Under the pieces are notes generated by a model. That model saw nothing but the letters and a program-made list of their open reading frames with translations, made no database searches and was not told the DNA's origin. A program made the position numbers and the translations under genes. Below, piece by piece: positions 42,475 through 53,800 of a stretch of 64,000 bases of DNA. The DNA lies in the IMG/VR virus record IMGVR_UViG_3300017527_000643, positions 1 through 64,000 of that record. One strand, written 5' to 3'. Numbering within the stretch: position 1 is the first letter of the stretch; every line of letters starts with the position of its first letter. The stretch comes from a virus.

Positions 42475-45240
42475 ATGGTTGCTTACGTATCCAATACATT
42501 GGCGAGTAGTGGAATATGGAATAACCCATTATCATGGCTACCCGTTGGCGTACCTGCACTCGGAGATTCGGCGCTAATTCAGGCAAATCATACCATAGAA
42601 ATAACAGCTAATCATTCGATTGGTACCGACCCCAATGCTGATATGGGCGGTAGTCCTGGTGCGTGGACGAATGCTGATCTTATTGTTTATGGTTTGTTGA
42701 AGTGGGCGGATAACCCAGGTGCGAACCTTACACTTTTAGTTCAAACTAACGTAGTTTTAGATGGTGCAACGGGTGGGGGCTTAGGTCGTTTTAGAATTGG
42801 GCAGAGTGCAGGAAGCCCCCTACCATCGAATAGAACTGCAACAGTACACTTTACAAGTTTAGCTGGATACCAATATCGAATGCACATTTGGCACGGGGAA
42901 TTTGTGACACATGGTGCGGTTGCATACCATATGGCAGATGCTACAAGCCAGCGTACAAAGTTAACGGCTGCTCCGACTACGATTAGTCAATCCGCTAATC
43001 AGGTTGCAGTAGCAGATGATGGGGGGGCGCTTACTACTGAAACTGTGGAAGCAAATGACGCCACGGCCAATGATATGACACTACTGCCTGCAGTTCCTGC
43101 AATGAACGACGCATATTATTGGGGAGATGATGGTAAATTTGCTAAATTGGTGCTCAATCAAGGAACAGCCGGGGCTGGTACTTGGACGATTTATTGGGAA
43201 TATTATAATGGAGTAGCTTGGAATAGAATATTAACTCCTGATGGTAATAATCAATCATATGCATTTAAATCTTCTGGAACGCAAACTATTGAATGGCAAA
43301 TACCTGGAGATTGGATAAAGACTTCGGTAAACGGCATTAGCGCTTATTGGATTCGTGCGCGTGTAAATTCATACTCAGCGGTCACAACACAACCATTGGG
43401 TACACAATCTTGGCCATATATATCGGATGCTCCAACTATTTCTTTAGATGACGCTGTAGATTGGTCTGTGGGGGATGAGCTTGTTGTTGGTCAGGGAGGG
43501 GATAAGACCGCTGTTATGTGGACTGCTCCTGGTCCTACACAATCGGGCGATTGGGGAATAGAAAAAACAACAATTACGGGTAAAACAGACGCATCAAATT
43601 ACACATTGGATAGTTTAGCATTTGACCATCAAGCAGGCGATTTTGTGATTCAGTTGGATCGTAATATTATAATAAAAGGAGATGCGATCTTACGTGGATT
43701 CGTAATTTATGTTCCTAACCACTCTGGTACAGATGATTGGGTAATAGATATTAATTGGACAAAGTTTCAATTTATCGGAAGAAGTTCCCCCCCAACAACT
43801 TCTGCGGGTTTTAATATTAATCAGGCGATACTCACTGATGGAAATTTAAATATAAAAGATACTGTTCTAGATACATGTGCAGGAGGCCAGCCACCTAGTC
43901 TTGGTCGGGTGCTACTCATGAATGACTGCACATGCAAAGCAACAACTGATTTGTGTGATGAACTTCATTTTGTTTTAGCACAAGAAGGCATTCTGAACAA
44001 TAACTGCGACGGTCGATTCCCGTATGGACATCTTTCATTTATAGGTATTTTTGAAACATGTGTTACGAACACCTCTGCATTAGATTTGCAAAGTTTTTGG
44101 TCTTCTAATCTTGCTAGAAATCCTGCGTCAGCTAACCAGTATACATTTTCAGGAAATGCTGGAACCGTTCGTGTGTATAGTGGAGAACATCACTGCGGGG
44201 CTGGCGTAGCAGAAATGTCTACAGGAACAACCTATGATAAATTCGGTGGCATTTTTGAAAATATAAAAGCTTATCATAGCAGGTTGCGTGGAATTACTAT
44301 AAATAGCCATGCTTTAATTTTTTTCATACGTAACTGCGAATTCTATAATGGATCGGTTGGAATATACATAATATCTGATGATAATTGTATGACAATTGTA
44401 GAAAATACTTCATTTGATGATTGTGACACAGAGGCAAGCAATACAGGTGCAGTTGTTGTTGCTAGCGATATGAACATGAAATTTAGAAACTGCACTTTTG
44501 GTACTGTAACAAGAAATTTTCATAATATGATTTTTACCGCTACAGCCCCTTGGATAAATAATGGCGGTACATGCGTTTTTGAAAATTGCATTATTAAAGA
44601 ACCTACCTATTCAACGGCTGTCGCAGGCCCAGATTGGGGCATCCGTCAATGGATCTGGTGGGAAAGTAATTTGGACGATTATGATGATCTAAGTCTTTGG
44701 AATAGGATGTGTGCATATGAATTAGCTGATGTTCAATTGTTGAATAGCAGCGGCGTAAACCAATGGTCTACATTATTCGGGACTGCTTCTCGTGTGATTA
44801 TTTCTGGCGGGCGTGGGGAAGTGCACCAAGAAGCAAGCACTATCATCGATAATTCGTTTGCGATTAAGCTAATTCCGTTTAGTTGCGTAGCTGAATTTTC
44901 AGGAACCCACTATCATCCATTGGAAATCCCGGTGGATTCCGGTCAAACAATTACTGTGAAGCTGTCATTGCAAAAGAACACATCGCTTCCAACCGGGCGG
45001 CGTCCAGCAATTCACCTGTTTGGTTTGGGAATCGATGAAGAATCAGAGATGTCGAATGTGAATAATAGCTGGGAAGAATTGACTGTATCAGGAACAGCAT
45101 CTGTTAGTGGTTTTGTACGTTTTTGGGTGAGTGGCGGGTATAACACTCATGATAGTTCGAGCCTTGATAATTTTTTACGGTCTGATCCATTAGGCACCGT
45201 GTTTGCCTACGCTGATGGATTAGATGTGACAATTAGCTAG
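42475..45240 (+). CDS. Tail fibre/spike with G8-like start and beta helix (copy 2)
   Basis: 921 residues, ATG 42475 directly after copy 1. It has the same order: a G8-like start (VAYVSNTLASSGIWNNPLSW, then GDSALIQANHTIEITANH), an added middle beta domain (about 165-310, with a YYNGVAWNRIL strand) absent from copy 1, a beta-helix region, and the same C-terminal sandwich (IIDNSFAIKLIPF, LFGLGIDEESEM, SWEELTVSGT). The two are clearly paralogues that diverged most in the receptor-facing middle. The extra domain is a good candidate for a specificity change. Confidence 0.75.
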   Translation: MVAYVSNTLASSGIWNNPLSWLPVGVPALGDSALIQANHTIEITANHSIGTDPNADMGGSPGAWTNADLIVYGLLKWADNPGANLTLLVQTNVVLDGATGGGLGRFRIGQSAGSPLPSNRTATVHFTSLAGYQYRMHIWHGEFVTHGAVAYHMADATSQRTKLTAAPTTISQSANQVAVADDGGALTTETVEANDATANDMTLLPAVPAMNDAYYWGDDGKFAKLVLNQGTAGAGTWTIYWEYYNGVAWNRILTPDGNNQSYAFKSSGTQTIEWQIPGDWIKTSVNGISAYWIRARVNSYSAVTTQPLGTQSWPYISDAPTISLDDAVDWSVGDELVVGQGGDKTAVMWTAPGPTQSGDWGIEKTTITGKTDASNYTLDSLAFDHQAGDFVIQLDRNIIIKGDAILRGFVIYVPNHSGTDDWVIDINWTKFQFIGRSSPPTTSAGFNINQAILTDGNLNIKDTVLDTCAGGQPPSLGRVLLMNDCTCKATTDLCDELHFVLAQEGILNNNCDGRFPYGHLSFIGIFETCVTNTSALDLQSFWSSNLARNPASANQYTFSGNAGTVRVYSGEHHCGAGVAEMSTGTTYDKFGGIFENIKAYHSRLRGITINSHALIFFIRNCEFYNGSVGIYIISDDNCMTIVENTSFDDCDTEASNTGAVVVASDMNMKFRNCTFGTVTRNFHNMIFTATAPWINNGGTCVFENCIIKEPTYSTAVAGPDWGIRQWIWWESNLDDYDDLSLWNRMCAYELADVQLLNSSGVNQWSTLFGTASRVIISGGRGEVHQEASTIIDNSFAIKLIPFSCVAEFSGTHYHPLEIPVDSGQTITVKLSLQKNTSLPTGRRPAIHLFGLGIDEESEMSNVNNSWEELTVSGTASVSGFVRFWVSGGYNTHDSSSLDNFLRSDPLGTVFAYADGLDVTIS

Positions 45241-45248
45241 AGGTTATT

Positions 45249-47030
45249 TTGGTAGACTGGCGCGGAGCACACCCGTTTTATCTTTGGTTTTCTGAAACGG
45301 GTTTATTTGACGGCGGATTCCCTATGGGAACCGGCTCGTTTGCCTATCCGTCGCTAGTGCTTTCTCCTACAAGCCTGACTTTCAATGCTGTACTCACGCG
45401 GGCTGACCCGCAGATACAGACTGTTCAAGTAACTAATGGTGGAGGAGGCACCCTAAATAACATTTCAATTTCAGAAGGAGCAGATTGGCTTGTAGTTTGG
45501 ATTGGTGGGAGCGGTGACACTCAGCGGATAATGAACCGCGTAGATATCGAAGGACTTGAGCTAGGAACATACACAGCAACTGTGACTGTTTCTTGTAGCA
45601 ATGCTGATAACTCTCCAATTACTTATTTAGTAACTCTGACTATTGGTATTCATGCTGATTCTACACCACTGGAACCAAGCATTATTATCTGGGTTGCTAC
45701 AACGGGCAACGACACTACAGGAACAGGATCGCAGACCAATCCATATTTGACAATTGAAAGAGCGCTTCAAGATTTTGTTAGTGGTAGCCAAATTCGTATC
45801 GTGCAGGGGACATATACTCCAACGGATACAATTGCGATTAACAATTTAGAGGGATCGATATTCTCGGAAACGCCTGGTGGAGCAATAATTCAACCACAAA
45901 TGACTTCGCAGTATGGGGCAGCAATTGCAATAACAAACTCGTCTAGATTTACAGTGCAGGGTGTACATATAAAGCAATCAACAGAAACAGTCACAGCAAC
46001 TTCAGTTCCTAATACCGTTGGGTTGTATGCAACTGCTGTTCAAAACTTTGTGGCGCATACAGTTACTGTTTCAGATTTCTCTTGCCCATCTGGTTGTGCA
46101 GGGATCTGGGCAATAGGATCTGGCCGCATACAGGATTGTGTGATTGAAGATATAACCATTGATAATGGAGATCTTTACGGAATTTACGCAAATGGGATCA
46201 GTGTTATAGATAATACTGTTAGGAGATTGATAGATAGAGGAAATAGCAGCGCTTCGGGGATATACGTAATAAATGACTATACACCACCTAGTCCTACACC
46301 TACGCCCCCTTCTGGTCCTTTTGGCGGTCACGCAACTCTAACTAACGATTTGGTCCTTTATTATATGTGTAATGATGATGCTGCTAATACAACTGTTCTA
46401 GATTCAACTCCAAATAATTATGATGCAGCGTCGTTACATGATACTGATGAAATGGCAGATGTTGACGCGCCCGCTGGTGCATCAAATTCATTTTCAACTA
46501 AATTTGCAGTTATTGGAAAACATTCTTGGACAATACCAAACATTTCAGGCGAATGGAATAATGATGCAACTGATGAAGCAACTTTAGTATTGTGGCTAAA
46601 GTTAGTCGATGCAACACCGTCAGCAACAACGAGAACTGGCATTTGTCATTTGTCAACCGGTATTGGTTCAGCATCTGTTTACCCATGGACTGATGGTAAA
46701 CTCTACATGGGACAATTTCATAATGTGCGTGCAGACGCAATTGTGCCAGATGCAACAGTTGATCGTGAAACTTGGCATATGTTAACAATTACTGAAAAAA
46801 GTGGTACTGGAAATTATAAATGGTATCAAAATTTGATTGAAATTCTTTCGACTGGTGGTGTCGGTTTTATAGGAGGTAGGTTAGATAGTGCCGGTTTGCT
46901 ATTTGGAAAATCCAATGGTCCTTATTATTTTGATGGGAACATGATGGGAATAGGTATTTGGAACAGAGTTTTGACGACTCAGGAAAGAACTGATCTGTAC
47001 AACGGTGGAGATGGTTTATTTTATAGCTAG
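45249..47030 (+). CDS. Modular tail fibre: Ig-like, beta helix, LamG (copy 1)
   Basis: 593 residues from TTG 45249 after AGAGG. Residues about 30-135 form an Ig-like sandwich of the BACON/choice-of-anchor sort (LVLSPTSLTFNAV, VTNGGGGTL). Residues about 145-345 form a pectate-lyase-like beta helix (IIWVATTGNDTTGTGSQ to GIYVINDYTPP). A Pro linker follows, then a LamG/concanavalin-like domain (about 360-593, ending IGIWNRVLTTQERTDLYNGG). The last two domains recur in the next gene. The architecture suggests glycan binding, with the LamG end as the likely receptor contact. Confidence 0.78.
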   Translation: MVDWRGAHPFYLWFSETGLFDGGFPMGTGSFAYPSLVLSPTSLTFNAVLTRADPQIQTVQVTNGGGGTLNNISISEGADWLVVWIGGSGDTQRIMNRVDIEGLELGTYTATVTVSCSNADNSPITYLVTLTIGIHADSTPLEPSIIIWVATTGNDTTGTGSQTNPYLTIERALQDFVSGSQIRIVQGTYTPTDTIAINNLEGSIFSETPGGAIIQPQMTSQYGAAIAITNSSRFTVQGVHIKQSTETVTATSVPNTVGLYATAVQNFVAHTVTVSDFSCPSGCAGIWAIGSGRIQDCVIEDITIDNGDLYGIYANGISVIDNTVRRLIDRGNSSASGIYVINDYTPPSPTPTPPSGPFGGHATLTNDLVLYYMCNDDAANTTVLDSTPNNYDAASLHDTDEMADVDAPAGASNSFSTKFAVIGKHSWTIPNISGEWNNDATDEATLVLWLKLVDATPSATTRTGICHLSTGIGSASVYPWTDGKLYMGQFHNVRADAIVPDATVDRETWHMLTITEKSGTGNYKWYQNLIEILSTGGVGFIGGRLDSAGLLFGKSNGPYYFDGNMMGIGIWNRVLTTQERTDLYNGGDGLFYS

Positions 47031-47043
47031 AAGGTTTATATAG

Positions 47044-49098
47044 ATGACGACTTGGCCATCCATATATGCAGCTTGGTGGGAATTTTCTGCACTTAACAAT
47101 GTAGATATTACATCTAAAGCTCCCGATCAAACTGCATTCGATCTGGTTGTTAATGATCACTTCTCTTGGGTGGCAGTAGTAGATCTAGTCAGTACAGCAG
47201 ACGCTGAATATGCTTGGAAATGGAATGGCATCGGGCGTGGCTGGTACGGACGCAGCACGGTTGCAAATACAGTTATGCACTATCAAGGAGCAGCCGGTCA
47301 AGGTGAGCCACTAATTGCTGGCCCACCCCCCACTGGCGAAAAATTATTAATAGCAGGTGTACTGGAGAATATTGGTCCTGATACCTATGATTGTTATGGT
47401 TATCGTATCTCTGTTTCGGGAGGGACCGAAACAGACAGTGATTTAGGTAGACTCCTTGGAGGAGTCACTACTTTTACGGATTTTCATTTATGGGGTCACC
47501 CTGCAGACAACCGTAATCTGGATGGCAAAGCTTATAACTTTTCAATTTGGAAAGGAACAGCACTATCGCAAGCACAATGTGAGCAGATCTTCACCGAAGC
47601 TATTCATCCTACGGATGTTCCTAATTTATTTTTCATGTGGGACGGTTGGCGGGTTCCTTCTCCCGAATACGACCCCGAATACCCGGAGGATTCGGTTTCT
47701 TACCTCTTAGACGTGTCTGCACCACCTATAGGGTACAGTGGTCCACCCCCAACACCAACGCCTCCGACACCCCCATCACCTGAACTTCCCCACGCAGACC
47801 CTTCTCCATGGCCCCCTGATAGCATTATAATTTGGGTGTCTAAGGAAGGAAGTGACACGACAGGAACAGGCAGTCAGCAGGAGCCGTACCTGACGATAGA
47901 ACGCGCCTTTCTGGACTTTACAGCAGGTGATCAGATTCGAATTTTGGATGGGACGTACACGCCAGCCGATACGATAGTTTTTGATGGTGTGCCCGGTTCG
48001 CTATTTGCTGAAAATCCAAATGAAGTTACGATTCAACCACAGCGAACATCACAATATGGGACCGCATTGGCAATTTTGAATTCGGATAGATTTACTGTTC
48101 AAGGAATAAACATATTACAATCGACAGAGACACAAACAGCTACGTCTGTTGTTAATAATGTAGGTTTATATGCAAACAATGTAGAAAATTTCCATGCGTA
48201 TACTTGTTCAATAAGCGGTTTTGATTGCCCGTCTGGTTGTGCTGGTATTTGGGCAAGTGGTACAGGGCGGATTGAAAATTGCACTGTAAGTGACCTAGCT
48301 ATTGATAATGGGAATTTATATGGAATTTACGCTAATGGGATGAGCATACTAGATAATGAGATCACAGAACTTATTGACAGAGGATCAAGCGGCGTTTACG
48401 GGATGTACGCCATAGACGATTACACCCCACCTGGACCACCTACGCCGCCTACGCCACCTGTATACCCACCGTTTGATGGGCACCATTCCTTAGTTGTTGA
48501 CTTGTGGGCCTATTACTCCCTGGACGCACCAGATGGGGCCGATTCGACCGGAAAGCACGATGCTGTTCCTACGGGTGCACCAGTCTCTGTGCCGGGTAAA
48601 CACAATAACGCAATAGACTTTACGATTGCGAACAACTATTTCGATATTGGCGAAACCGGCGCTGACGCAGCGTGGTCGGTGTCCTGTTGGCTCTATATGC
48701 CAAGTACCCGTGGCTGGGCTGGTACTGGGGTTGTTCTGAGCAGCGTAGCGCACGGGTACACTTCGTATGTGGATACAAATGGTAATCCGGGGATGTACGT
48801 TGGTGGTGCTTCTCCATGGCAGACTCATGTAACAAGTTTGGGTACAGATGCGTGGAAACACGTTGTGTACAGCCAGACCACCGGAGGATTTTACGTTGTG
48901 ATTGATGGTGACTGGGCTGGAAGGTTATCCGGTGTTGCTCCGGGCAAGACAATGGGGCCAGACAACCTTGGTGCAGACGGCAATGGGTTCAACGGGCTGA
49001 GGTGCTATGGAGATGAAGTTGGGATTTGGTCAAGGGTGCTAACTCAGGCCGAAGTTGAGGAGTTGTACAACGCAGGCGCTGGATTGTTTTATTCGTGA
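47044..49098 (+). CDS. Modular tail fibre: LamG, beta helix, LamG (copy 2)
   Basis: 684 residues, ATG 47044. Residues about 1-200 form a LamG-like domain (WEFSALNNVDIT, FSIWKGTALSQAQ). A Pro-rich linker (about 235-255) precedes the same beta helix as in copy 1 (IIWVSKEGSDTTGTGSQ to GMYAIDDYTPP, about 260-470). A second LamG domain (about 480-684) ends VGIWSRVLTQAEVEELYNAG. Protein similarity to copy 1 across the shared helix is high while silent sites differ, so the duplication is old. Domain order differs only at the N-terminus, a sign of domain swapping. Confidence 0.78.
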   Translation: MTTWPSIYAAWWEFSALNNVDITSKAPDQTAFDLVVNDHFSWVAVVDLVSTADAEYAWKWNGIGRGWYGRSTVANTVMHYQGAAGQGEPLIAGPPPTGEKLLIAGVLENIGPDTYDCYGYRISVSGGTETDSDLGRLLGGVTTFTDFHLWGHPADNRNLDGKAYNFSIWKGTALSQAQCEQIFTEAIHPTDVPNLFFMWDGWRVPSPEYDPEYPEDSVSYLLDVSAPPIGYSGPPPTPTPPTPPSPELPHADPSPWPPDSIIIWVSKEGSDTTGTGSQQEPYLTIERAFLDFTAGDQIRILDGTYTPADTIVFDGVPGSLFAENPNEVTIQPQRTSQYGTALAILNSDRFTVQGINILQSTETQTATSVVNNVGLYANNVENFHAYTCSISGFDCPSGCAGIWASGTGRIENCTVSDLAIDNGNLYGIYANGMSILDNEITELIDRGSSGVYGMYAIDDYTPPGPPTPPTPPVYPPFDGHHSLVVDLWAYYSLDAPDGADSTGKHDAVPTGAPVSVPGKHNNAIDFTIANNYFDIGETGADAAWSVSCWLYMPSTRGWAGTGVVLSSVAHGYTSYVDTNGNPGMYVGGASPWQTHVTSLGTDAWKHVVYSQTTGGFYVVIDGDWAGRLSGVAPGKTMGPDNLGADGNGFNGLRCYGDEVGIWSRVLTQAEVEELYNAGAGLFYS

Positions 49099-49142
49099 GA
49101 TAACTATGACAGGTATTACAAGTGCATAAAGGCTAACGAATG

Positions 49143-49173
49143 TTGAATATCATAGGATTTTTTATGCTATACT
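49143..49173 (+). promoter_or_regulatory. Possible promoter before the adaptor-like gene
   Basis: TTGAAT (49143-49148), 19-base spacer, TATACT (49168-49173) preceded by TGC, an extended -10. It sits in the 105-base gap after the fibre cassette and before the gene at 49204. The wide spacer makes this a moderate call. Confidence 0.4.
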
Positions 49174-49203
49174 CAGCCGGTAAGTTTAGCTTTTAGGTGA
49201 AAA

Positions 49204-50865
49204 ATGCCAACTATTGAGCAATATTACCCGGATAATGTTTCCATAAACATGGACGATACTGTCTTTGTGCGCGGGAATAATGTGTCCGATATCACTGGAA
49301 ACAATGCTATTGCATTTAAGCTACAGAATATCAAAAATCTTAGAGCCAAGAATAACAAAGCTATAAGAATCAGATCGCCACTTAACAATGCCAAGGGATT
49401 TGAAGTTTCGAACATTGAAGATGCTTATTTGCTCTATAATGTAGCCAGCAGAACAGACACTGGCTTCGATTTTTATACGTTAGAAAAGCTAAACGTTTTC
49501 AACATGACGGCACACAATTGCACATCTTGCACAACGGTTGCAGCTACTGGCAATTTCAATAATATTGCGTTTTCCGCATATCAGGATACTGCGCTATACC
49601 GGGTAGCAAAAGGATTTGAGATCGACCCTGCGTATTCGATTAATATTGATTACGTAATTCACTTTGGATTGGATACTTTAGTTGATGGGACAGCCGTTGA
49701 AGGCGATGAAATCTCAGAAAAGCAGATTCTCTATTTAGATGAACCAAATGACGACTTTACCCCTGATTACATTTCTGAGCTAGTAAACACAGGTACTGAA
49801 AACCCAATCAGAGATGAATATATAGATACTGGAGGAATAGAAAGTTATGTAACCGATGAAGCAACTGCTGACCGGAAGTATTGGTATGATATACTTGATA
49901 ATGTTTTTTGGAATGTTGATGATACCCAATCAATAGAAGTAAGCTTCATTAAGGCTTTCCAAAGCAGGGTTCTTGCTAGTACAGAGGTCACGGTATCCCA
50001 AGTAGAGAATGACACACATTTAAAGTTTGCTGAATCTCTAACCAGATTTTCAGAACTTTATCCTATGTACGCACGCTACGCAAGTCAGACTAAATTCCAC
50101 AAACGCGTCATGGATATGTGGTTTTCGGGACTGAACCCTGCGGTAGTTCAGTCTTACCAGAATGGAATTGGTGGCTACAATTTCTTACCATCTTTCTTCA
50201 AACGCATGGAAGACTATGAAGACGGGTGGATTATTGGAGTTTCCTATATAGCACATGATAATTGGCTGAACAGCATGGAGGATTTGAAATACGGGATCGG
50301 CCTTGATGTATTGGGCACATCTACGATGAACCAAGCTACTTCAGGAGAATGCTACAACAACGTGATGAAGTCACTTGCCGATATCGCTCCTGTACGCTGG
50401 TTTTTGCATGATGAAGTTCAGCCAGATGGCTATTTAATGTTCACGGATATGTATAATAGTTTTGAGGGCTGCGTTTTAGACAACATGCATTATAACGATG
50501 ATTTCAATATTTCTATTAATGAAGTAGGCGAAGATGGAGAAGCGGTTACACCAGTAATTAGAACAAGTACAGTTCTTCCATCAGGTGCGCCGTCTGGTTA
50601 TGTTGAAGTTTCATTGCTGGACAGGACTTACAGTGAAAATACCACTCGTGAATTTTATTATAGGCAAGGAACAAGCGAAGATACAATGCCTGCGTGGGAA
50701 GAAATTACGGACTGGATAGGGGGTGTTCTAACGATAGAACAGCCCTATGTACAATTTAAGATAAATGTTGAAAATGTAATTAGAGAAGTAGATTATGAAT
50801 TCCAAGGAATAGGACTAAGACAATATTCGAGTGCCCGTGACTGGACTCGACCACAATCAGGGTAG
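49204..50865 (+). CDS. Tail fibre adaptor-like protein
   Basis: 553 residues, ATG 49204 after TTAGGTG. The first 160 residues contain beta-solenoid-like strands (LQNIKNLRAKNNKAIRI). The centre has an all-helical region with many aromatic residues (about 250-400) and the C-terminal region has beta domains (VEVSLLDRTYSENTTREF, then a closing VDYEFQGIGLRQY). No enzyme motif. Its place between the LamG fibres and the 1054-residue fibre suggests a connector to the baseplate. Family not recognised. Confidence 0.55.
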   Translation: MPTIEQYYPDNVSINMDDTVFVRGNNVSDITGNNAIAFKLQNIKNLRAKNNKAIRIRSPLNNAKGFEVSNIEDAYLLYNVASRTDTGFDFYTLEKLNVFNMTAHNCTSCTTVAATGNFNNIAFSAYQDTALYRVAKGFEIDPAYSINIDYVIHFGLDTLVDGTAVEGDEISEKQILYLDEPNDDFTPDYISELVNTGTENPIRDEYIDTGGIESYVTDEATADRKYWYDILDNVFWNVDDTQSIEVSFIKAFQSRVLASTEVTVSQVENDTHLKFAESLTRFSELYPMYARYASQTKFHKRVMDMWFSGLNPAVVQSYQNGIGGYNFLPSFFKRMEDYEDGWIIGVSYIAHDNWLNSMEDLKYGIGLDVLGTSTMNQATSGECYNNVMKSLADIAPVRWFLHDEVQPDGYLMFTDMYNSFEGCVLDNMHYNDDFNISINEVGEDGEAVTPVIRTSTVLPSGAPSGYVEVSLLDRTYSENTTREFYYRQGTSEDTMPAWEEITDWIGGVLTIEQPYVQFKINVENVIREVDYEFQGIGLRQYSSARDWTRPQSG

Positions 50866-50874
50866 AGGTACGCT

Positions 50875-53800
50875 ATGCAAAGAACAGAATACTGGAACCA
50901 GACTCGCCCAACTGATACGCAGTTAAATTGGACTGAAACGTCCAAAACATCCGCAATTAATCAGCGATTGCGCTCATCTGCTCAGATGGGGATTGCGTGG
51001 GGATTTCAGGTAACTGTTAACTCTGTAGATAACACCAAAATTGACGTTGCCCGTGGTGAGGGCTATAGCGGTGGGGAATTCCTAATCAATGAATTCGAAA
51101 CTGCAGGTTCGGGACAGCGCATTTCCACCTATACAGATACCCCTAGCGGTACTGATGATACCGGGCCTGCCGCTACCAGTCAAGGACTTGCAGATTATAC
51201 TGCCGGGGTACTAAACTATGTATCTTTGGTTTATTCCGAAACTGAATCGCACCCATTGTCTGAAAGAAGCTATCCTTTTACAAATCGGCAAACTGTTGTA
51301 ACAGAGACGTTTACAGTTTCGGTGCTTACCGAAACTCAATGGAATGCTCTTGATGCAGAAGCATTGAACAACCGGATACTCGTTGGGATCGTGACTGCAC
51401 AGGGTGCAGGCACCCCGATTACTTCTGCAAATATTGAACAATTTGTCCAGCCGAAAACACTTCCTTCTTCCAGCCAGCCTTCTACAATTTCTGGTGTAAC
51501 AATTGTTGGTATATCTGATGTTACGCCATTAGGAATTGGTACTCTGCGGTGGGAACCAAGTACTAGCAGTATGTATTGGACTGCTCCAGGAGATACCGAA
51601 GGGACAGCGCTAACAATTAGCGATTCGGGCGTCTTTACCATATATTCTAACAACACGAATTATACACTAAGTCTAAATGTTGTGTGGGGGTCGTTGTCCT
51701 TAGTAGCTGCAGAAACGTCCGAAAATATTAGTATTAGATCTTTATACGGCAGAGAAATTCCTATGTTTAGCGCAACGGACCAAATCCATAGAGATATGGT
51801 GGGGTCTGGCCAACCAAGCACGACAAATCCGCACGCACTGACTTTAGCAGATATCGGAGGTGGAACACTCGATCACGCAGATTTATTCCACGTAAATGGG
51901 ATATCCAAAGATGCGGATAGTACGCAGCTTGAGTGCCAAATAGATGCGATTAATGACCGTATTCAAGTTACGAGCTTAGGAGGATTTGAAAATAGTTTTT
52001 TGGTGGATGGTGTTACCCTTACAGAAGCTTCTGGATCAAATTATGTAAATTTTGATACGGCACCAGCCCCTGATTCGGGTGAATATTTGATCTATGTAGA
52101 CAGCGCTGGCAATCTTGGAAAAGTCCAAATTGGTAATGCTTTTACTAATTTTACTAACTTAGATATATGGGACATAAGTAACATTGTAGCTGGAACCGGA
52201 GAGATTGAATGGGATGCTACGAATGACAGAATTAGATATAAAGCTCCGGGGGATGCCGTCTGGGGTGATTGGGTTTATGTAGCAGATAGGGCACCTCCAT
52301 TGACAGGTAATGGTGGTTTTTACAAAGTGTATTCTAGTACTACAGCTAATTGGATCATTCTTGAATTTTCTGGAATCATTGGTGCTTCAAATACTGAAAC
52401 ATTTACAGTTGTAAAGGATGAAACCAGTTATTCAGATGAATCCATGCTGAAGCTCTCCGTTGTACATTGGGATCAGCCTACTGAGGTATTGTCCAATCTT
52501 CGTGACATTCGTAGATTTGTTACTGCAGATAACCGCACTGAGTTTGAAGAAGAACATGATGAAAATGGGCACCATACAAAAACACTTAGAAATGGATTAG
52601 ACATATACAATAGAGAAGCTAATACGTTGCTAGATGTTTATGGCGAAAGTGTTGTTGTGCGTGGAAGAGCCGTTAGCCATACGGCTGGGTATTTCTCTGC
52701 AGAAAGCACTATGGGGTTGGAAGCCCACGCAAGTGATAGCCTTGGAGCAAAAATCCACGCACCGAATTTTGGTTTGTATGCTAGCGCAGCTACTGAGACT
52801 GCTATCTATGCAACCGCCCCAAATACTGTTGTTACTGTTCTTGCAGGCACTGATACTGCAATTAGAGCATCTGCGGTGGGCAATATTGCTGGGGCTTTTA
52901 TAGCTGATAATATTCGTGCAGTATACGGGTCTGCTGCGAATGAAGCATGCTATTTCTACGCTGAAACTGACACAGCTATTCGCGGAAATGCAAACGGTGA
53001 TACAGCAATCATGGGAACTGCTGCTAATACAGCGGTCTTTGGACGAGCAGAAACACGCTACGCTGCCTATTTCTCAGCACCAAATACTGCTCTTTATGCT
53101 ACTGCAGCTACGGAAGTCGCGGTAAGCGGGCTTGCTGATTCGAATGCAATTCGTGGGACAGCCGCAGATTCGTTTGGAGTGGCGGGTCTTGCTGGCGTAA
53201 AAGTTGCTGTATGGGGAAGTGCTCCTAATACAGCCGCTTCTTTTTTTGCTAATACCGCAACAGCAATTGAGGCAAACGCAGACAGGCTAGCTATTTATGC
53301 AACCGTTACAGATTCCCAAGGTATTTATGTAACAGCCCCTAATACAGCCGCTCAATTTACTGTAGAAACTAATACGGCAGTGGATGCAGGTGCATTGGGC
53401 GAAACGGCTGTTCGCGCTGTCGCATCAGCTACTGCTATATGGGTATCAGCTACGAATGAGGGGATACGCGTTACAGCAGCAGGTGCCACTGCGATATATG
53501 CTACCGCAGGAGCCGCCTATGGTGTCGCAGCCCAAGCTAATCAACTTGCGGGCTGGTTTAATGCAAGCAGTGATTATTCAGGAAATGAGGTACTAGGTTT
53601 ATATGGCGCAGCTACTAATGCAGCAGCAGGCCATGAGGAGTCTGCAATAGGTGTAAGTGGTTGGGTGGTGGGATCTTTAGCTACGGCAGTGCATGGGTCT
53701 GCTGCACATGCTTCCTATGGAACTGGCGTACTAGGGGAAGCCGGTTCTGGCAACATTGGGGTTGGTGCATATGGTGTCTTTGGTAGCGCAGGAGTTGCTG

